Shown piece after piece: positions 8,662 to 17,412 of a stretch of DNA of 64,000 nucleotides (positions are counted from its first letter, which is position 1; each line of letters opens with the position of its first letter). The stretch covers positions 2,294,001-2,358,000 of the forward strand of contig CAWCNI010000004.1 in the NCBI GenBank assembly GCA_963796915.1. Direction: 5' to 3'. The translations under genes and the position numbers were made by a program. The notes beneath the pieces are model-generated. The model had not been told where the DNA came from and did not search any database. It was given only the letters and a program-made list of their open reading frames with translations. The stretch is from JAENWD01 sp963796915. GTDB lineage: Bacteria > Acidobacteriota > Vicinamibacteria > Vicinamibacterales > JAENWD01.

Positions 8662-10551
8662 GTGCATGTTCCGGCCTCCCTCCTGAAAACCGTCCGCGGC
8701 GCCGTGTTTGGCGCGGGGGCCTTCGTGCTCCCGGTGCTGGCGGTCTGGATGGCGGGCCCCGGGCTGGTGCTGACGTTCTTCTCCGATCGCGGGCCCGATC
8801 GGTTGGTCTATCGCGGATTCGGCCTCGTCAGCGAACGCCAGTCGTGGACGCGCGCCGGCGTCGCGACGGTTGCGCTCCCCGGCCTGGACCGCTCGGTCCC
8901 GTTGACAGTGACGCTCAGCGTGTCAGCGCCTGTCCCGGAGCCGCCGACGCTCATCGTGCGCGCGGATGGCTACACGCTCGGCTCACGCCTGCTTCGCCAG
9001 AACGGCGACGAGTGGTCGCTGCAGGTTCCGGCGCGTGGCCGTGACGGCCTGATGCTGGAGTTCGAGGTCTCCGGACTCTACCGGCCCGCGAATGGCGACC
9101 TCCCGCGTGGCGCGCTCTTCAGACAGATCGCGCTCACGCCCGTCGGCCGCTGGCGGCCGCCCACGCAAGTCCTGGTCGACGCCGCGATCGTGGGCACGGC
9201 TCTCGGCGCGGCTTTCGCGCTTGTCGAACTGCCCCTCGTGGCGTCCGCGCTCGGACTGCTGCTGGGCGCGATCGTGTCGGCCGGAGTGAGGTATCGCGGC
9301 GCTGCCGCGCTCACCGGCTGGGCCGGACCGGCGGTGTGGGCCGCGATAGCGGCGCTCGTCGTTGCCGTCCTCGTGGTCGCGCTCAGGCCAGGCGGCAGGT
9401 CAGATGTCCGGCGCGACGCCGGCGCCTACCTCGTCGTCTCGTGCGCGATGCTCTGGTTCAACCTCCTCTTCTGGCTGAATCCGGAGACCGCGGCCGGTGA
9501 CCTGATCTTTCACGTGCACCGGTTCCAGGAGGTGTTGGGCGGCCGCTACTTCTTCACTGAAGGCACGCCCGGCGGCGTGTCGCCGTACGCGATCGGGCTG
9601 TACGTGATCGCGCGGTTCTTTCAGCAGGCGACGCCGTTCTGGCAGTCCGGGAACGGGCTGCACCTGATCGCGGCGATCGCCGAGTCGATCGCTGGCTTGC
9701 TGCTGGCGCTGGCCGTGCGGCGCGCGTGGAAGTCGCACGCCGTGGCGCTGCTGGCGCTGTTGACGTTTCACGCGGTGTCCGCGGAGTTCCAGCCGCATGC
9801 CGTCGGCTACATGACCAATGCGTTCGCGCAGCCCATGGCAGTGGCGGCGCTCGCGTCACTGGCCATTGCAGCGCCCCTTGTCGCCGGCGTATGCGCGCTG
9901 CCGTGGACAGTCGTCGCGTTCCTCTCACACACCGGCACGTTCCTCACGCTCAGCGCGATCCTCGTCGCGTGCATCGCGGTGCTGGCAGCCACTCCGACCC
10001 GCGACAGCCGTCGCCTGGCGGTGGTCGCCCTGGGCGTGCTGATCCTGGCCTGGACGATTGCGATTGGCCTGTACTACTCGCACTTCGGCGACATCTATCG
10101 CGACCTGTTGATGCGGTCGCGCCCGACCGTGGCGAAGCTGCCGCTGCAACGCTCCGAAGCGCACCAGACGGTCTGGGTCCCCGGTTGGCCGGCGTTGCTG
10201 CAACGACTGGCCGCCGTGCCTGGCTACCTTCACAAATATCTTGGGTACCCGCTGCTGGTCCTCGCGGGGGTAGGCGTCTGGTCGCGCCGCTGCGACGTCG
10301 ATGTCTGGACGCGCGTGCTGGAGGGATGGCTTCTGGCGTGCGCCGTGCTCTTCGCGCTGGGCCAGGTCAGCTCGATCGACGTGCGTTACTACCTGGCGGC
10401 GGGACCGGCGCTGGCGGTGTTTGCCAGCGCCGCATTGGTCTCCGGCTGGTCGAGCGCTCGCTGGCGCTGGCCGACTGCGGTGCTCGGCACCCTCATGCTG
10501 GCCCAGTCGCTGTGGTACCGCTGCGAGTGGTTCTGGAGCACGCCGCGCTAG
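8662..10551 (+). CDS. Polytopic membrane protein, GT-C/PMT-like
   Basis: 629 residues from GTG 8662; the frame is open back to 8455, but that would overlap the M13 gene and the -10-like element. The N-terminal helix (GAFVLPVLAVWMAGPGLVLTFF) is followed by a soluble beta-rich domain of roughly 150 residues, then about ten membrane segments. The loop GDLIFHVHRFQEVLGGRYFF resembles the acidic/aromatic first loop of membrane glycosyltransferases that use lipid-linked sugars, but I see no classic DxD. Function is therefore inferred only as a possible GT-C transferase or polymer export/modification protein. Ends 12 bp before the convergent PEP-CTERM gene. Confidence 0.75.
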   Translation: MHVPASLLKTVRGAVFGAGAFVLPVLAVWMAGPGLVLTFFSDRGPDRLVYRGFGLVSERQSWTRAGVATVALPGLDRSVPLTVTLSVSAPVPEPPTLIVRADGYTLGSRLLRQNGDEWSLQVPARGRDGLMLEFEVSGLYRPANGDLPRGALFRQIALTPVGRWRPPTQVLVDAAIVGTALGAAFALVELPLVASALGLLLGAIVSAGVRYRGAAALTGWAGPAVWAAIAALVVAVLVVALRPGGRSDVRRDAGAYLVVSCAMLWFNLLFWLNPETAAGDLIFHVHRFQEVLGGRYFFTEGTPGGVSPYAIGLYVIARFFQQATPFWQSGNGLHLIAAIAESIAGLLLALAVRRAWKSHAVALLALLTFHAVSAEFQPHAVGYMTNAFAQPMAVAALASLAIAAPLVAGVCALPWTVVAFLSHTGTFLTLSAILVACIAVLAATPTRDSRRLAVVALGVLILAWTIAIGLYYSHFGDIYRDLLMRSRPTVAKLPLQRSEAHQTVWVPGWPALLQRLAAVPGYLHKYLGYPLLVLAGVGVWSRRCDVDVWTRVLEGWLLACAVLFALGQVSSIDVRYYLAAGPALAVFASAALVSGWSSARWRWPTAVLGTLMLAQSLWYRCEWFWSTPR

Positions 10552-10563
10552 AACGGCGACGCG

Positions 10564-11280
10564 TCAGCCGTTCCGCTTCTTTCGCCACACGGCCATCCCC
10601 AATCCTGTGCCGAGCAAGGCGAGCGAGGTGGGTTCCGGGACGGCGCCCGGGTCGGTCGGCGCAGCCGAGTTCGTCGGCGTTCCCTCGAGCTGAAGCACGT
10701 AGTCGTATTGGAGGCTCGTGTCGTGGCACACGGGCTGGTAGTGGGCGTCGCAGCTCATCGACCCGATGCCCGGCGCATTTGTCGCGACCCATCCAAACGG
10801 CCCGACAGGGTTCACCCCATCCCCAGCCGGATTGTCAGGCGTCGACAGCGTCAGCCAGTACGACCCGGCGCCGAGCGTCACGCCGTCGGTGAAGTCGAGC
10901 GACGTCTTGTAGACGTATTGCGAGCTGTTGTGCTCGTAGAAGTTGCTGCTGACACCGACCGCCGTGGCGCCAAACTGCAGGTCCAGGGAAGGATCGCTGT
11001 CGTCGAACGGGAATGCCGTCGGCTCGACGGCAGTGATCCACCAGTTCATCAGCGACATCGTCTCGTTGGAGTTCGTCGAGCTCAGGATGGTCATCCTGTC
11101 GAGCGTCGTCTCGGAGCCCAGCGTGAATTTGGTGCTGAGGTACGCCGCGTTGGCGTTGAAGTAGTTCGCAGCGCCTGAAGAAGGCGAGGGAATCGATCCG
11201 AAGACGATCTCATTGGCCACCGCCGGCGAGGCCACCGCAGTGAGGACCATGAGGAGCAGCAGCCTGGCTGCAACGCGCAT
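10564..11280 (-). CDS. PEP-CTERM sorting-domain protein
   Basis: 238 residues from ATG 11280 with GGAGA about 10 nt upstream. A signal peptide (MRVAARLLLLMVLTAVASPAVA) starts the protein and the C-terminus is VPEPTSLALLGTGLGMAVWRKKRNG-like: a PEP box, a membrane helix and a basic tail. Such proteins are cut by exosortase (EpsH family) and exported or anchored, often together with exopolysaccharide. The central domain has Gly/Ser/Asn-rich beta sequence and two Cys (SCDAHYQPVC), perhaps a disulfide. No exosortase or PrsK/PrsR lies in the window, so the sorting system must be elsewhere. The polytopic membrane gene next door is convergent, so operon linkage is absent. Confidence 0.85.
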   Translation of the reverse strand: MRVAARLLLLMVLTAVASPAVANEIVFGSIPSPSSGAANYFNANAAYLSTKFTLGSETTLDRMTILSSTNSNETMSLMNWWITAVEPTAFPFDDSDPSLDLQFGATAVGVSSNFYEHNSSQYVYKTSLDFTDGVTLGAGSYWLTLSTPDNPAGDGVNPVGPFGWVATNAPGIGSMSCDAHYQPVCHDTSLQYDYVLQLEGTPTNSAAPTDPGAVPEPTSLALLGTGLGMAVWRKKRNG

Positions 11281-11484
11281 GTCGATGTTCTCCGATAGTG
11301 AACGAGACACTGTTGAGGCCCGTAAACCTAACACAACAAAGCCATTAAACGAATTAGCTCGTGCTAGCCTGTGCAGTCGCGTGAAGCTGTGGTCAGGCCC
11401 GGCGCCGATCCGGTGATGTCCTTCAGAGGACGGTCCAGTCATCAGCGCGACGACGACGGACCCGTTGACGGATGAGGCGCTCTC

Positions 11485-11514
11485 TTGACGCTGCCCGCCC
11501 GCCACGCGCACGAT
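11485..11514 (+). promoter_or_regulatory. Possible -35/-10 pair for the aldo/keto reductase gene
   Basis: TTGACG at 11485-11490 is followed after 18 bp by CACGAT at 11509-11514, 20 nt before the ATG. The rest of the 254-bp gap 11281-11534 is divergent upstream DNA with nothing else I can support. Confidence 0.3.
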
Positions 11515-11534
11515 GGCGGCAGCCTGGAGGCGAC

Positions 11535-12437
11535 ATGGCCACGACCTTCGACCGCCGCGCGTTCCTGAAGACCACCTCCGCCGCAGCACTCTCCGTCGGA
11601 TTCGGCGGCGCCAGTCTTCTGGCCAGAGGGCCGCGCACTGCGAGCGATCGCGTGACGCTCGGCAAGTCCGGCGTCACGCTCTCGCGACTCGGCATCGGGA
11701 CCGGCAGCAACAACGGCCAGGTCCAGCGCGACATGGGGCAGGCCGCCTTTACCGACATGGTGCATGCGGCCTACGAGCGCGGCATCACCTACATCGACAC
11801 GGCGCACAACTACCAGACGCACGGCATGGTGAAAGAGGCCATCAAGGGCCTGCCGCGTGAGAAGTTCTACATCCAGACGAAGATGCCGTGGGATCGCGCG
11901 CCGTTCACGGAGAAGCCGCTGGTCGAACTGGACCGCTTCAGAACCGAGCTGGGCGTCGAGTACATCGACAGCGTGCTGATCCACTGCGCGACGAACCACA
12001 CGTGGCCGTCGGACCTCAGGTTCATGCAGGACGCGTTCTCGGATGCGCAGTCACGCGGCGTGATCAAGATCAAGGGCGTCTCGTGCCACGGCCTGCCTGC
12101 GCTGACGGCGGCGACCACCAACGACTGGATTGACGTCCACCTGGCGCGCGTCAACGCGCAGGCGCATCACATGGACGGCGCCGCCGGAGTCTTCGGCGAG
12201 CCCGGCAACCGCGACGCCGCGATGAAAGAGCTGACCGCCATGCACGCGCGCGGCCACGGGATCATCGGCATGAAACTCGTGGGCAACGGGGACTTCAAGG
12301 AAGCGGCCGATCGTGACAAGGCGATGCAGTTCGTGCTGGGCTGCGGCTGCGTCGACGCCGTCGTCGTGGGCATGAACAGCATCGCGCAGCTCGACGAGAC
12401 CATCGCGCGGATGAACCGGATACTCGCCGCGGCGTAG
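11535..12437 (+). CDS. Tat-exported aldo/keto reductase
   Basis: 300 residues from ATG 11535; GGAGG at 11526-11530 fixes the start. The N-terminus DRRAFLKTTSAAALSVGFGG is a twin-arginine signal, so the enzyme is folded in the cytoplasm with cofactor before export. The AKR tetrad is visible: Asp and Tyr in YIDTAHNY, Lys in IQTKM, His in LIHC. Members reduce aldehydes or ketones with NAD(P)H; Tat-exported versions are common in Acidobacteriota and Planctomycetota and are thought to act on sugars. The sequence is followed immediately by GGGCTAC tandem repeats. Confidence 0.9.
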   Translation: MATTFDRRAFLKTTSAAALSVGFGGASLLARGPRTASDRVTLGKSGVTLSRLGIGTGSNNGQVQRDMGQAAFTDMVHAAYERGITYIDTAHNYQTHGMVKEAIKGLPREKFYIQTKMPWDRAPFTEKPLVELDRFRTELGVEYIDSVLIHCATNHTWPSDLRFMQDAFSDAQSRGVIKIKGVSCHGLPALTAATTNDWIDVHLARVNAQAHHMDGAAGVFGEPGNRDAAMKELTAMHARGHGIIGMKLVGNGDFKEAADRDKAMQFVLGCGCVDAVVVGMNSIAQLDETIARMNRILAAA

Positions 12438-12471
12438 GCTACCGGGCTACGGGCTACGGGCTACGGGCTAC
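12437..12471. repeat. GGGCTAC heptamer tandem repeat at the stop codon
   Basis: Four perfect GGGCTAC units (12444-12471) follow one degenerate unit (GGCTACC, 12437-12443) that shares the last base of the TAG stop of the aldo/keto reductase gene. It occupies the site where a terminator would be expected. Confidence 0.85.
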
Positions 12472-12498
12472 AGGCGCCGGACTCGGGCACCCGGCTGC

Positions 12499-12575
12499 CG
12501 CACTGGACTGCGGCACTCGCAGCACCGTGGCACTACAGCACGCACTGCAGCACTGCAGCACCCCAGCACTTCACG
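12499..12575. repeat. GCACTGCAGCAC repeat tract
   Basis: Two overlapping exact copies of the 12-mer GCACTGCAGCAC (12542-12553, 12550-12561) lie in a longer GCAC/GCAG-rich tract. The same 12-mer occurs three times at 20698-20746, so this is a dispersed repeat family in non-coding DNA. Confidence 0.75.
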
Positions 12576-12595
12576 ACCTCTCGGTGCCCCGAGGC

Positions 12596-12601
12596 TAGAC
12601 T
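12596..12601 (+). promoter_or_regulatory. -10-like TAGACT upstream of the YCII/ECF pair
   Basis: TAGACT lies about 100 nt before the ATG at 12701; the GGGAG close to the start codon would be the ribosome binding site. This leader is longer than for most genes here, so the promoter assignment is weak. Confidence 0.25.
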
Positions 12602-12700
12602 TATTCATCCCGCCGTCGCCGTGATGTCGATCCGGCGCGATGTGCTCCGACCTACCCATGAACGCGCCAATCACGGCGCGGGACCACAGGGAGCTGAGAT

Positions 12701-13102
12701 ATGCGGTACATGCTGATGATGCACGCCCCGAAGGCCGGCTGGAGCGAGGCCGGGATTGGCACCTGGCCTCCGGCAGACATCCAGGCACACATCAGGTTCA
12801 TGCTGGATTTCAACAAGACGCTGAGCCAGGCCGGCGAGCTGGTGTCCGCCGAGGGGCTCGACGGTCCCGAGCAGGCGAGAGTGGTGCGGGCCGACAACCA
12901 GGGATCGCCAGCCGTCACTGACGGGCCGTTCGCCGAGTCCAAGGAGTTCCTGGCCGGCTTCTGGATCGTCGACGTCGACGACACGGCGCGGGCGTATGCC
13001 ATTGCCGCCCGCATTTCGGCGGCGCCTGGTCGCGGCGGCGTGCCGATGAACATGCCGATCGAGGTGCGGCAGGTCATGAGCGCGCCGCCAGTGGAAGGAT
13101 GA
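12701..13102 (+). CDS. YCII-related (DGPF) protein, ECF42 partner
   Basis: 133 residues, MRYMLMMHAP at the start and TDGPFAESKEFLAGFWIVDV near residues 74-93. The DGPF motif defines the YCII-related family that is encoded next to ECF42 sigma factors. The gene overlaps the sigma gene by four bases (ATGA), so they are translationally coupled. YCII folds resemble ferredoxin-like dehydratases or stress proteins; in ECF42 systems DGPF genes are usual targets or partners of the sigma factor. A preceding GGGAG supports the ATG. Confidence 0.9.
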   Translation: MRYMLMMHAPKAGWSEAGIGTWPPADIQAHIRFMLDFNKTLSQAGELVSAEGLDGPEQARVVRADNQGSPAVTDGPFAESKEFLAGFWIVDVDDTARAYAIAARISAAPGRGGVPMNMPIEVRQVMSAPPVEG

Positions 13103-14379
13103 CGGAGCCAGACGCCGTCAGCGTCGACGAGAACCTGCTGCGCGACCTGGCGCCGCAGGTTCTCGGCGCCGTCGTTCGGCGGTTCCGCGACTTCACGGCG
13201 GCAGAAGACGCCGTCCAGGAAGCGCTCCTGGCGGCGAGCCAGCAGTGGCCGCGCTACGGAGTGCCCGACAACCCGCGCGGCTGGCTGATTGCCGTCGCCG
13301 CCCGCCGGGCCACCGATCGCATCCGCGCCGAGACCGCACGTCGCCGGCGCGAGCAGGTCGTCGCCGGTCCGCCAATCGAGGAACCCCTCGCCGGGCCAGG
13401 CGACGCGGCCGACGCCATTCACCAGGACGACACGCTGATCCTGTTGTTCATGTGCTGTCATCCCGCGCTGACGCCGGCATCGGCCATCGCGCTCACGCTC
13501 CGCGCCGTGGGCGGCCTCACCACCGCCGAAATCGCCCGCGCGTTTCTGGTGCCGGAATCGACGATGGCGCAGCGGATCAGTCGGGCGAAGCAGACCATCA
13601 AGACCTCGGGGATTCCGTTTGAGACGCCCACGCCTGACGAGCAGGCCGGGCGCCTGCGCGCGCTGCTGCACATCGTGTATCTCATCTTCAACGAGGGATA
13701 CACGACGAGTGGCGGCGACACGCTGCACCGCACTGACTTGTCGAACGAGGCGATCCGCCTGGCGCGTCTGGTCCATGGCATGCTGCCGGACAGCGGTGAG
13801 GCCGCCGGGCTCCTGGCGCTCCTCCTGCTGACCGACGCGCGGCGTCCCGCCCGCACTGGGCCTGACGGCGAGTTGATCCCGCTCGACGAACAGGACCGAT
13901 CGCTCTGGAATCGCGACGCGATCGCCGAGGGCACGGCTCTGCTCAGCGCCGCACTGCCACGTGGAGCGGTCGGTCCGTACCAGTTGCAGGCGGCCGTCGC
14001 CGCGGTGCACGACGAGGCGCCGTCAGCCGCGGCGACCGACTGGCCGCAAATTCTCGCACTCTACGGTCTGCTCGAGCAGATGGACGCCAACCCCATCGTC
14101 TCGCTCAACCGCATCATCGCCCTCGCGATGGTGCAGGGCCCACGCCCCGGGCTGGAGCAGCTCGACGCGCTCGAGCGCGACGGTCGGCTGGCAGGGCACT
14201 ATCGTCTCGACGCCGTTCGCGCGCACCTGCTGGAAATGGCCGGCGATCGTGACGCGGCAGTGGCCTGCTATCTCAAGGCGGCTGGGAAGACCGCGAGTGT
14301 CCCCGAGCGGCACTACCTGACGACGCAGGCGGCCAGGCTGAACGCGACGACCCGGGACCGCACGTCGCACGAAGCGTGA
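13099..14379 (+). CDS. ECF42-type RNA polymerase sigma factor with C-terminal TPR-like extension
   Basis: 426 residues. Region sigma2 spans about residues 20-85 (VRRFRDFTAAEDAVQEALLAA, NPRGWLIAVAARRATDRIRA). Region sigma4 spans about 130-180 (LTTAEIARAFLVPESTMAQRISRAKQTI). The remaining ~240 residues are a helical extension (FNEGYT, DARRPARTGPDGELIPLDEQDRSLW, GPYQLQAAVAAVH) typical of ECF42, where it replaces a separate anti-sigma factor and controls activity. No anti-sigma gene is present, which agrees. Coupled to the DGPF gene. Signal unknown. Confidence 0.93.
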   Translation: MTEPDAVSVDENLLRDLAPQVLGAVVRRFRDFTAAEDAVQEALLAASQQWPRYGVPDNPRGWLIAVAARRATDRIRAETARRRREQVVAGPPIEEPLAGPGDAADAIHQDDTLILLFMCCHPALTPASAIALTLRAVGGLTTAEIARAFLVPESTMAQRISRAKQTIKTSGIPFETPTPDEQAGRLRALLHIVYLIFNEGYTTSGGDTLHRTDLSNEAIRLARLVHGMLPDSGEAAGLLALLLLTDARRPARTGPDGELIPLDEQDRSLWNRDAIAEGTALLSAALPRGAVGPYQLQAAVAAVHDEAPSAAATDWPQILALYGLLEQMDANPIVSLNRIIALAMVQGPRPGLEQLDALERDGRLAGHYRLDAVRAHLLEMAGDRDAAVACYLKAAGKTASVPERHYLTTQAARLNATTRDRTSHEA

Positions 14380-14409
14380 AAACGCGTCGGCCCTGTGCGA
14401 TATTGGCCC

Positions 14410-15417
14410 ATGGCTGGCGACCGGCACGGCGACCTGACGCTCACGAGACGTGAACTGCTCGCATCAATGGCGGCGCTGCCGCTGCTGCAGGCGACGCCGG
14501 CGCGGCCGGTGCGTCTCGGCGGGCCGATCTTCCTGAAGTCCGACGACCCCGCCGCCCTGGCCCGCGAACACCGGCGTCTCGGCTACTCCGCCGCCTATTG
14601 CCCCGATGCACGCGTCGGCGACGCCGATCGGATTCGTGCGATCCGCGAGGCATTTGCCGCCGAGCATGTGGTGATCGCCGAGGTCGGCGCCTGGAAGAAC
14701 ATGCTCGATCCCGACCCGCAGAAGCGCGCCGAGAACCTCACATACGTCACCGAGCGACTGGCGTTGGCCGAGGCCGTCGAAGCACGCTGCTGCGTGGACA
14801 TCGCCGGCTCCTACAACCCGACGGTATGGTACGGACAGGACCCGAAGAACCTGTCGCAGGAGTTCTTCGACGCCACCGTCGAGAACTGCCGGAAGGTCAT
14901 CGACGCCGTGAAGCCGCGCCGGACGACGTTCTCGATCGAGATGATGGGATGGAGCCTGCCCGACGGGCCGGATGCCTACCTGAAACTGATTGAGGCTGTC
15001 GATCGCCAGTCGTTCGCCGTGCACCTGGACGTCTGCAACGGCGTCAACTCACCCGCGCGCTTCTACCGGAACGCCGACTTCATCCGCGACTGCTTCGCGA
15101 AGCTGGGCCAGTGGATCGTGTCCTGCCACGCGAAAGACCTGGCATGGATCACCGAGATGAACGTGCACTTTCAGGAAGTGATTCCAGGCCGCGGGCAGAT
15201 CGACTACGCCACGTATCTGCGCGAGCTGACGAAACTGCCGGTCGATGCGCCGCTGATGCTCGAACACCTGAAGACCGCCGAGGAGTACCGACGAGGGCCG
15301 CGCCTACATCCGCTCGGTCGGCGACCGCATCGGCGTCACATTCGCGTAGACGATCTCCGCTCTCGGAGTCCTACGCGGCGATCCCCATGCGCTTGTGCAG
15401 CAGGCACAGGCTCGTGA
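14410..15417 (+). CDS. Tat-signal sugar phosphate isomerase/epimerase-like TIM barrel (3' frameshift)
   Basis: ATG 14410 gives TRRELLASMAALPLLQA, a Tat-type signal. Expected xylose-isomerase-like (AP_endonuc_2) metal ligands are visible: SIEMM, HLDVCN, SCHAKD and LMLEHL. The frame as written runs to 15417, but after EEY the sequence becomes Arg/Pro-rich (RRGPRLHPLGRRPHRR) and overlaps the convergent asnB by 47 bp. One frame over, the DNA reads DEGRAYIRSVGDRIGVTFA and stops at 15349, the kind of ending expected. A single extra base in TACCGAC (15286-15292) explains this. Real protein probably 312 residues. Substrate unknown. A GATATT hexamer (14399-14404) lies just before the ATG. Confidence 0.85.
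   Translation: MAGDRHGDLTLTRRELLASMAALPLLQATPARPVRLGGPIFLKSDDPAALAREHRRLGYSAAYCPDARVGDADRIRAIREAFAAEHVVIAEVGAWKNMLDPDPQKRAENLTYVTERLALAEAVEARCCVDIAGSYNPTVWYGQDPKNLSQEFFDATVENCRKVIDAVKPRRTTFSIEMMGWSLPDGPDAYLKLIEAVDRQSFAVHLDVCNGVNSPARFYRNADFIRDCFAKLGQWIVSCHAKDLAWITEMNVHFQEVIPGRGQIDYATYLRELTKLPVDAPLMLEHLKTAEEYRRGPRLHPLGRRPHRRHIRVDDLRSRSPTRRSPCACAAGTGS
15290..15349 (+). other. Displaced C-terminus of the isomerase-like gene (frameshift)
   Basis: In the +1 frame this stretch encodes DEGRAYIRSVGDRIGVTFA followed by TAG, continuing the family sequence after EEY. Either the assembly has one C too many at 15288/15289 or the gene has a real 3' frameshift. Confidence 0.75.
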
Positions 15418-17302
15418 TCCACGTCAGCACGACGTCGAGGCTGGTGCGCTCGCCGGTGTTCATCGACGGAATCCTGTCGAGCAGCGCCACCAGCTTGCTG
15501 CCGTCGTACAGGCCCGTGCTGTCCGGCAGCGGACCTCGCAGCGTGTCCTGAATCAACGTGAACAGTGAGCCCTCCGTCTGCAGCGTCGCCGGCGGCGACA
15601 GGAAGGGATGCTTCTGCCGCCGGTAGACGGCATCCGTGATGACTGAACGGGTCGCCTCGCGAAGGACGTACTTCTCGGTCATGCCCTTGATCTTCATCGC
15701 CACCGGCATGCGCACGACCTCCTCGACGACCTTGTGATCGAGGAACGGGAGCCGGCCCTCGATCGAGTGCGCCATCTCCATCCGGTCGCCCAGATTGCTC
15801 AGGATGTAGTTGGGCAGCGTGGTCTTCGCCCACAGGTAGAGTGACTGGTTGACAGGCTCGCGCCCGGTCAGCTGCCCCTCCACGTCGATGTGGTTCAGCA
15901 GCGCGCGGAAAGCGTCGCGGCCGTTGAAGGCACGCGAGAACTCGGGCCGGAGCATCTGCAGCATCTGCTCGCCCTGCTGGCCCCACGTCGCGAAGATCGT
16001 CGGCACGTAGCCGAGGACGCGGCGCACGCCTTCCGCGGTGCTGCCCTCGCCGCTCGGCATCAGCACGCCCTGCGAGACGGTGTTGGCTTTGCTGAGCTCG
16101 GCGAGCAGATGCGCCGCGTGTTCGGGATCCTGCCCGTGCATGTTGTGCAGCACGAGATCGCGCCGGAAGAACGGGTAGCCGGCGAACACCTCGTCGGAGC
16201 CCTCGCCCGTCAACACGACCTTCACGCCAGCGTCACGGACGGCCTCACTGAGGAGGTACTTGGCGATCGAGTGGGCGTTCAGGATGGGCCGCTCGGAATG
16301 GTAGAGGGCGTCCTCGAAGTGATCGGCGAGCTGCTCGCTGCGGATGGGAATCGGATGGAACTCCGCGCCCGACAACCCGGCCTGCACTTCGGCAATCGCA
16401 CGCTCGTCGTAGTCGGCCATGTCGAACGACAGCGTGTAGGCATGCAGCGGCCGCGCGGACAGCTTCGACGCCATGCCCAGTACCGCGCAGGAATCGAGTC
16501 CCCCGCTCAGATAACAGGCCACCGGCACATCGGCCCGGAGACGCAGCCTGACCGCTTCGTCCAGGGTCGCGCGCAGGCGCTCGATCAGCTCGCGCGGATC
16601 GCCGCCCTTGCTGGTCACCTCGGCCGGCGGGTAGTTGAAGTCCCAGTACGACTGAATCTGGATGTGCGCGCCGTCGGTGAGCAGATAGCAGCCGGGCGGC
16701 ACCTGCTGAATGCCTTCGAAGGTCGTCCGGCTCGGCGCGTGGACCAGGCCGTAGTGGATGTCGTAGAGCGCTTCACGATCCCACCGCAGCGGCACGCCCA
16801 GCGCCTGCAGCGCCTTGACTTCAGACGCGATGTGGCACGCGCCGTCGACCAGCGCGTAGTACAGCGGCTTGATCCCGAACCTGTCGCGGCCGGCCACCAG
16901 CACGCCGTCGCGCTCGTCCCACAAGGCAAAGGCGAACTCGCCCCGCAGCCGGTGCATCGCCCGCGCGCCGACGTCCTCGTACAGGTGCAGCGCGATCTCG
17001 CTGTCGGACCTGGTGCGAAAGCGATGGCCCTGCGCCTCGAGCTCCGTGCGAATGGCTTCGAAGTCGTAGAACTCGCCGTTCACCACGATCTGGAGCGCGC
17101 CGTCCTCATTCGCGATCGGCTGATCGCCGGTCGACAGGTCGATGATGCTCAGTCGCGCGTGACCGAGCCCCACCCGCCGGTGCGGCGCGACCCAGAGCCG
17201 CTGGCCATCAGGGCCGCGATGCGCCAGCCGCGCCGTCGCGCTTCTGAGCGCATCCTCCGAAACGGGGGCGCGGGAGGAAACCGATGCGACGATGCCACAC
17301 AT
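15371..17302 (-). CDS. asnB: Asparagine synthase (glutamine-hydrolysing)
   Basis: 643 residues from ATG 17302, chosen so that Cys2 (MCGIVA) is the N-terminal nucleophile after Met removal; the frame upstream is open but would bury this Cys. The N-terminal class II glutaminase has LAHRGPDG and NGEFYDF; the C-terminal synthase domain has the PPi-loop SGGLDS near residue 264 and TGEGSDEVFAGYP. It converts Asp, ATP and Gln to Asn, AMP, PPi and Glu in the cytoplasm. Some paralogues amidate other acids in natural-product pathways; no such context is seen. The divergent ABC permease gene starts 111 bp away. Confidence 0.95.
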   Translation of the reverse strand: MCGIVASVSSRAPVSEDALRSATARLAHRGPDGQRLWVAPHRRVGLGHARLSIIDLSTGDQPIANEDGALQIVVNGEFYDFEAIRTELEAQGHRFRTRSDSEIALHLYEDVGARAMHRLRGEFAFALWDERDGVLVAGRDRFGIKPLYYALVDGACHIASEVKALQALGVPLRWDREALYDIHYGLVHAPSRTTFEGIQQVPPGCYLLTDGAHIQIQSYWDFNYPPAEVTSKGGDPRELIERLRATLDEAVRLRLRADVPVACYLSGGLDSCAVLGMASKLSARPLHAYTLSFDMADYDERAIAEVQAGLSGAEFHPIPIRSEQLADHFEDALYHSERPILNAHSIAKYLLSEAVRDAGVKVVLTGEGSDEVFAGYPFFRRDLVLHNMHGQDPEHAAHLLAELSKANTVSQGVLMPSGEGSTAEGVRRVLGYVPTIFATWGQQGEQMLQMLRPEFSRAFNGRDAFRALLNHIDVEGQLTGREPVNQSLYLWAKTTLPNYILSNLGDRMEMAHSIEGRLPFLDHKVVEEVVRMPVAMKIKGMTEKYVLREATRSVITDAVYRRQKHPFLSPPATLQTEGSLFTLIQDTLRGPLPDSTGLYDGSKLVALLDRIPSMNTGERTSLDVVLTWITSLCLLHKRMGIAA

Positions 17303-17394
17303 CAGACTGTCCTTCAGGTATGAGACCCGGGCGATGGGGAGAGCAAACGGGTGAGGATGTGCCGACGGAGCCTTGCCCGTCAACAACGCTGCGG

Positions 17395-17400
17395 TAGAAT
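17395..17400 (+). promoter_or_regulatory. -10 element TAGAAT
   Basis: TAGAAT ends 12 nt before the ATG of the first ABC permease gene, with no Shine-Dalgarno between. The leader would be about 5 nt. Confidence 0.45.
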
Positions 17401-17412
17401 GCCTCCGCACTC

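Noticed and set aside
10552..10563. Terminator between the convergent membrane-protein and PEP-CTERM genes
   Set aside because: The gap is only 12 bp and contains no inverted repeat.
11281..11360. Sigma-54 promoter for the PEP-CTERM gene, as found in PrsK/PrsR systems
   Set aside because: No GG-N10-GC pair with adequate flanks is present on the minus strand.
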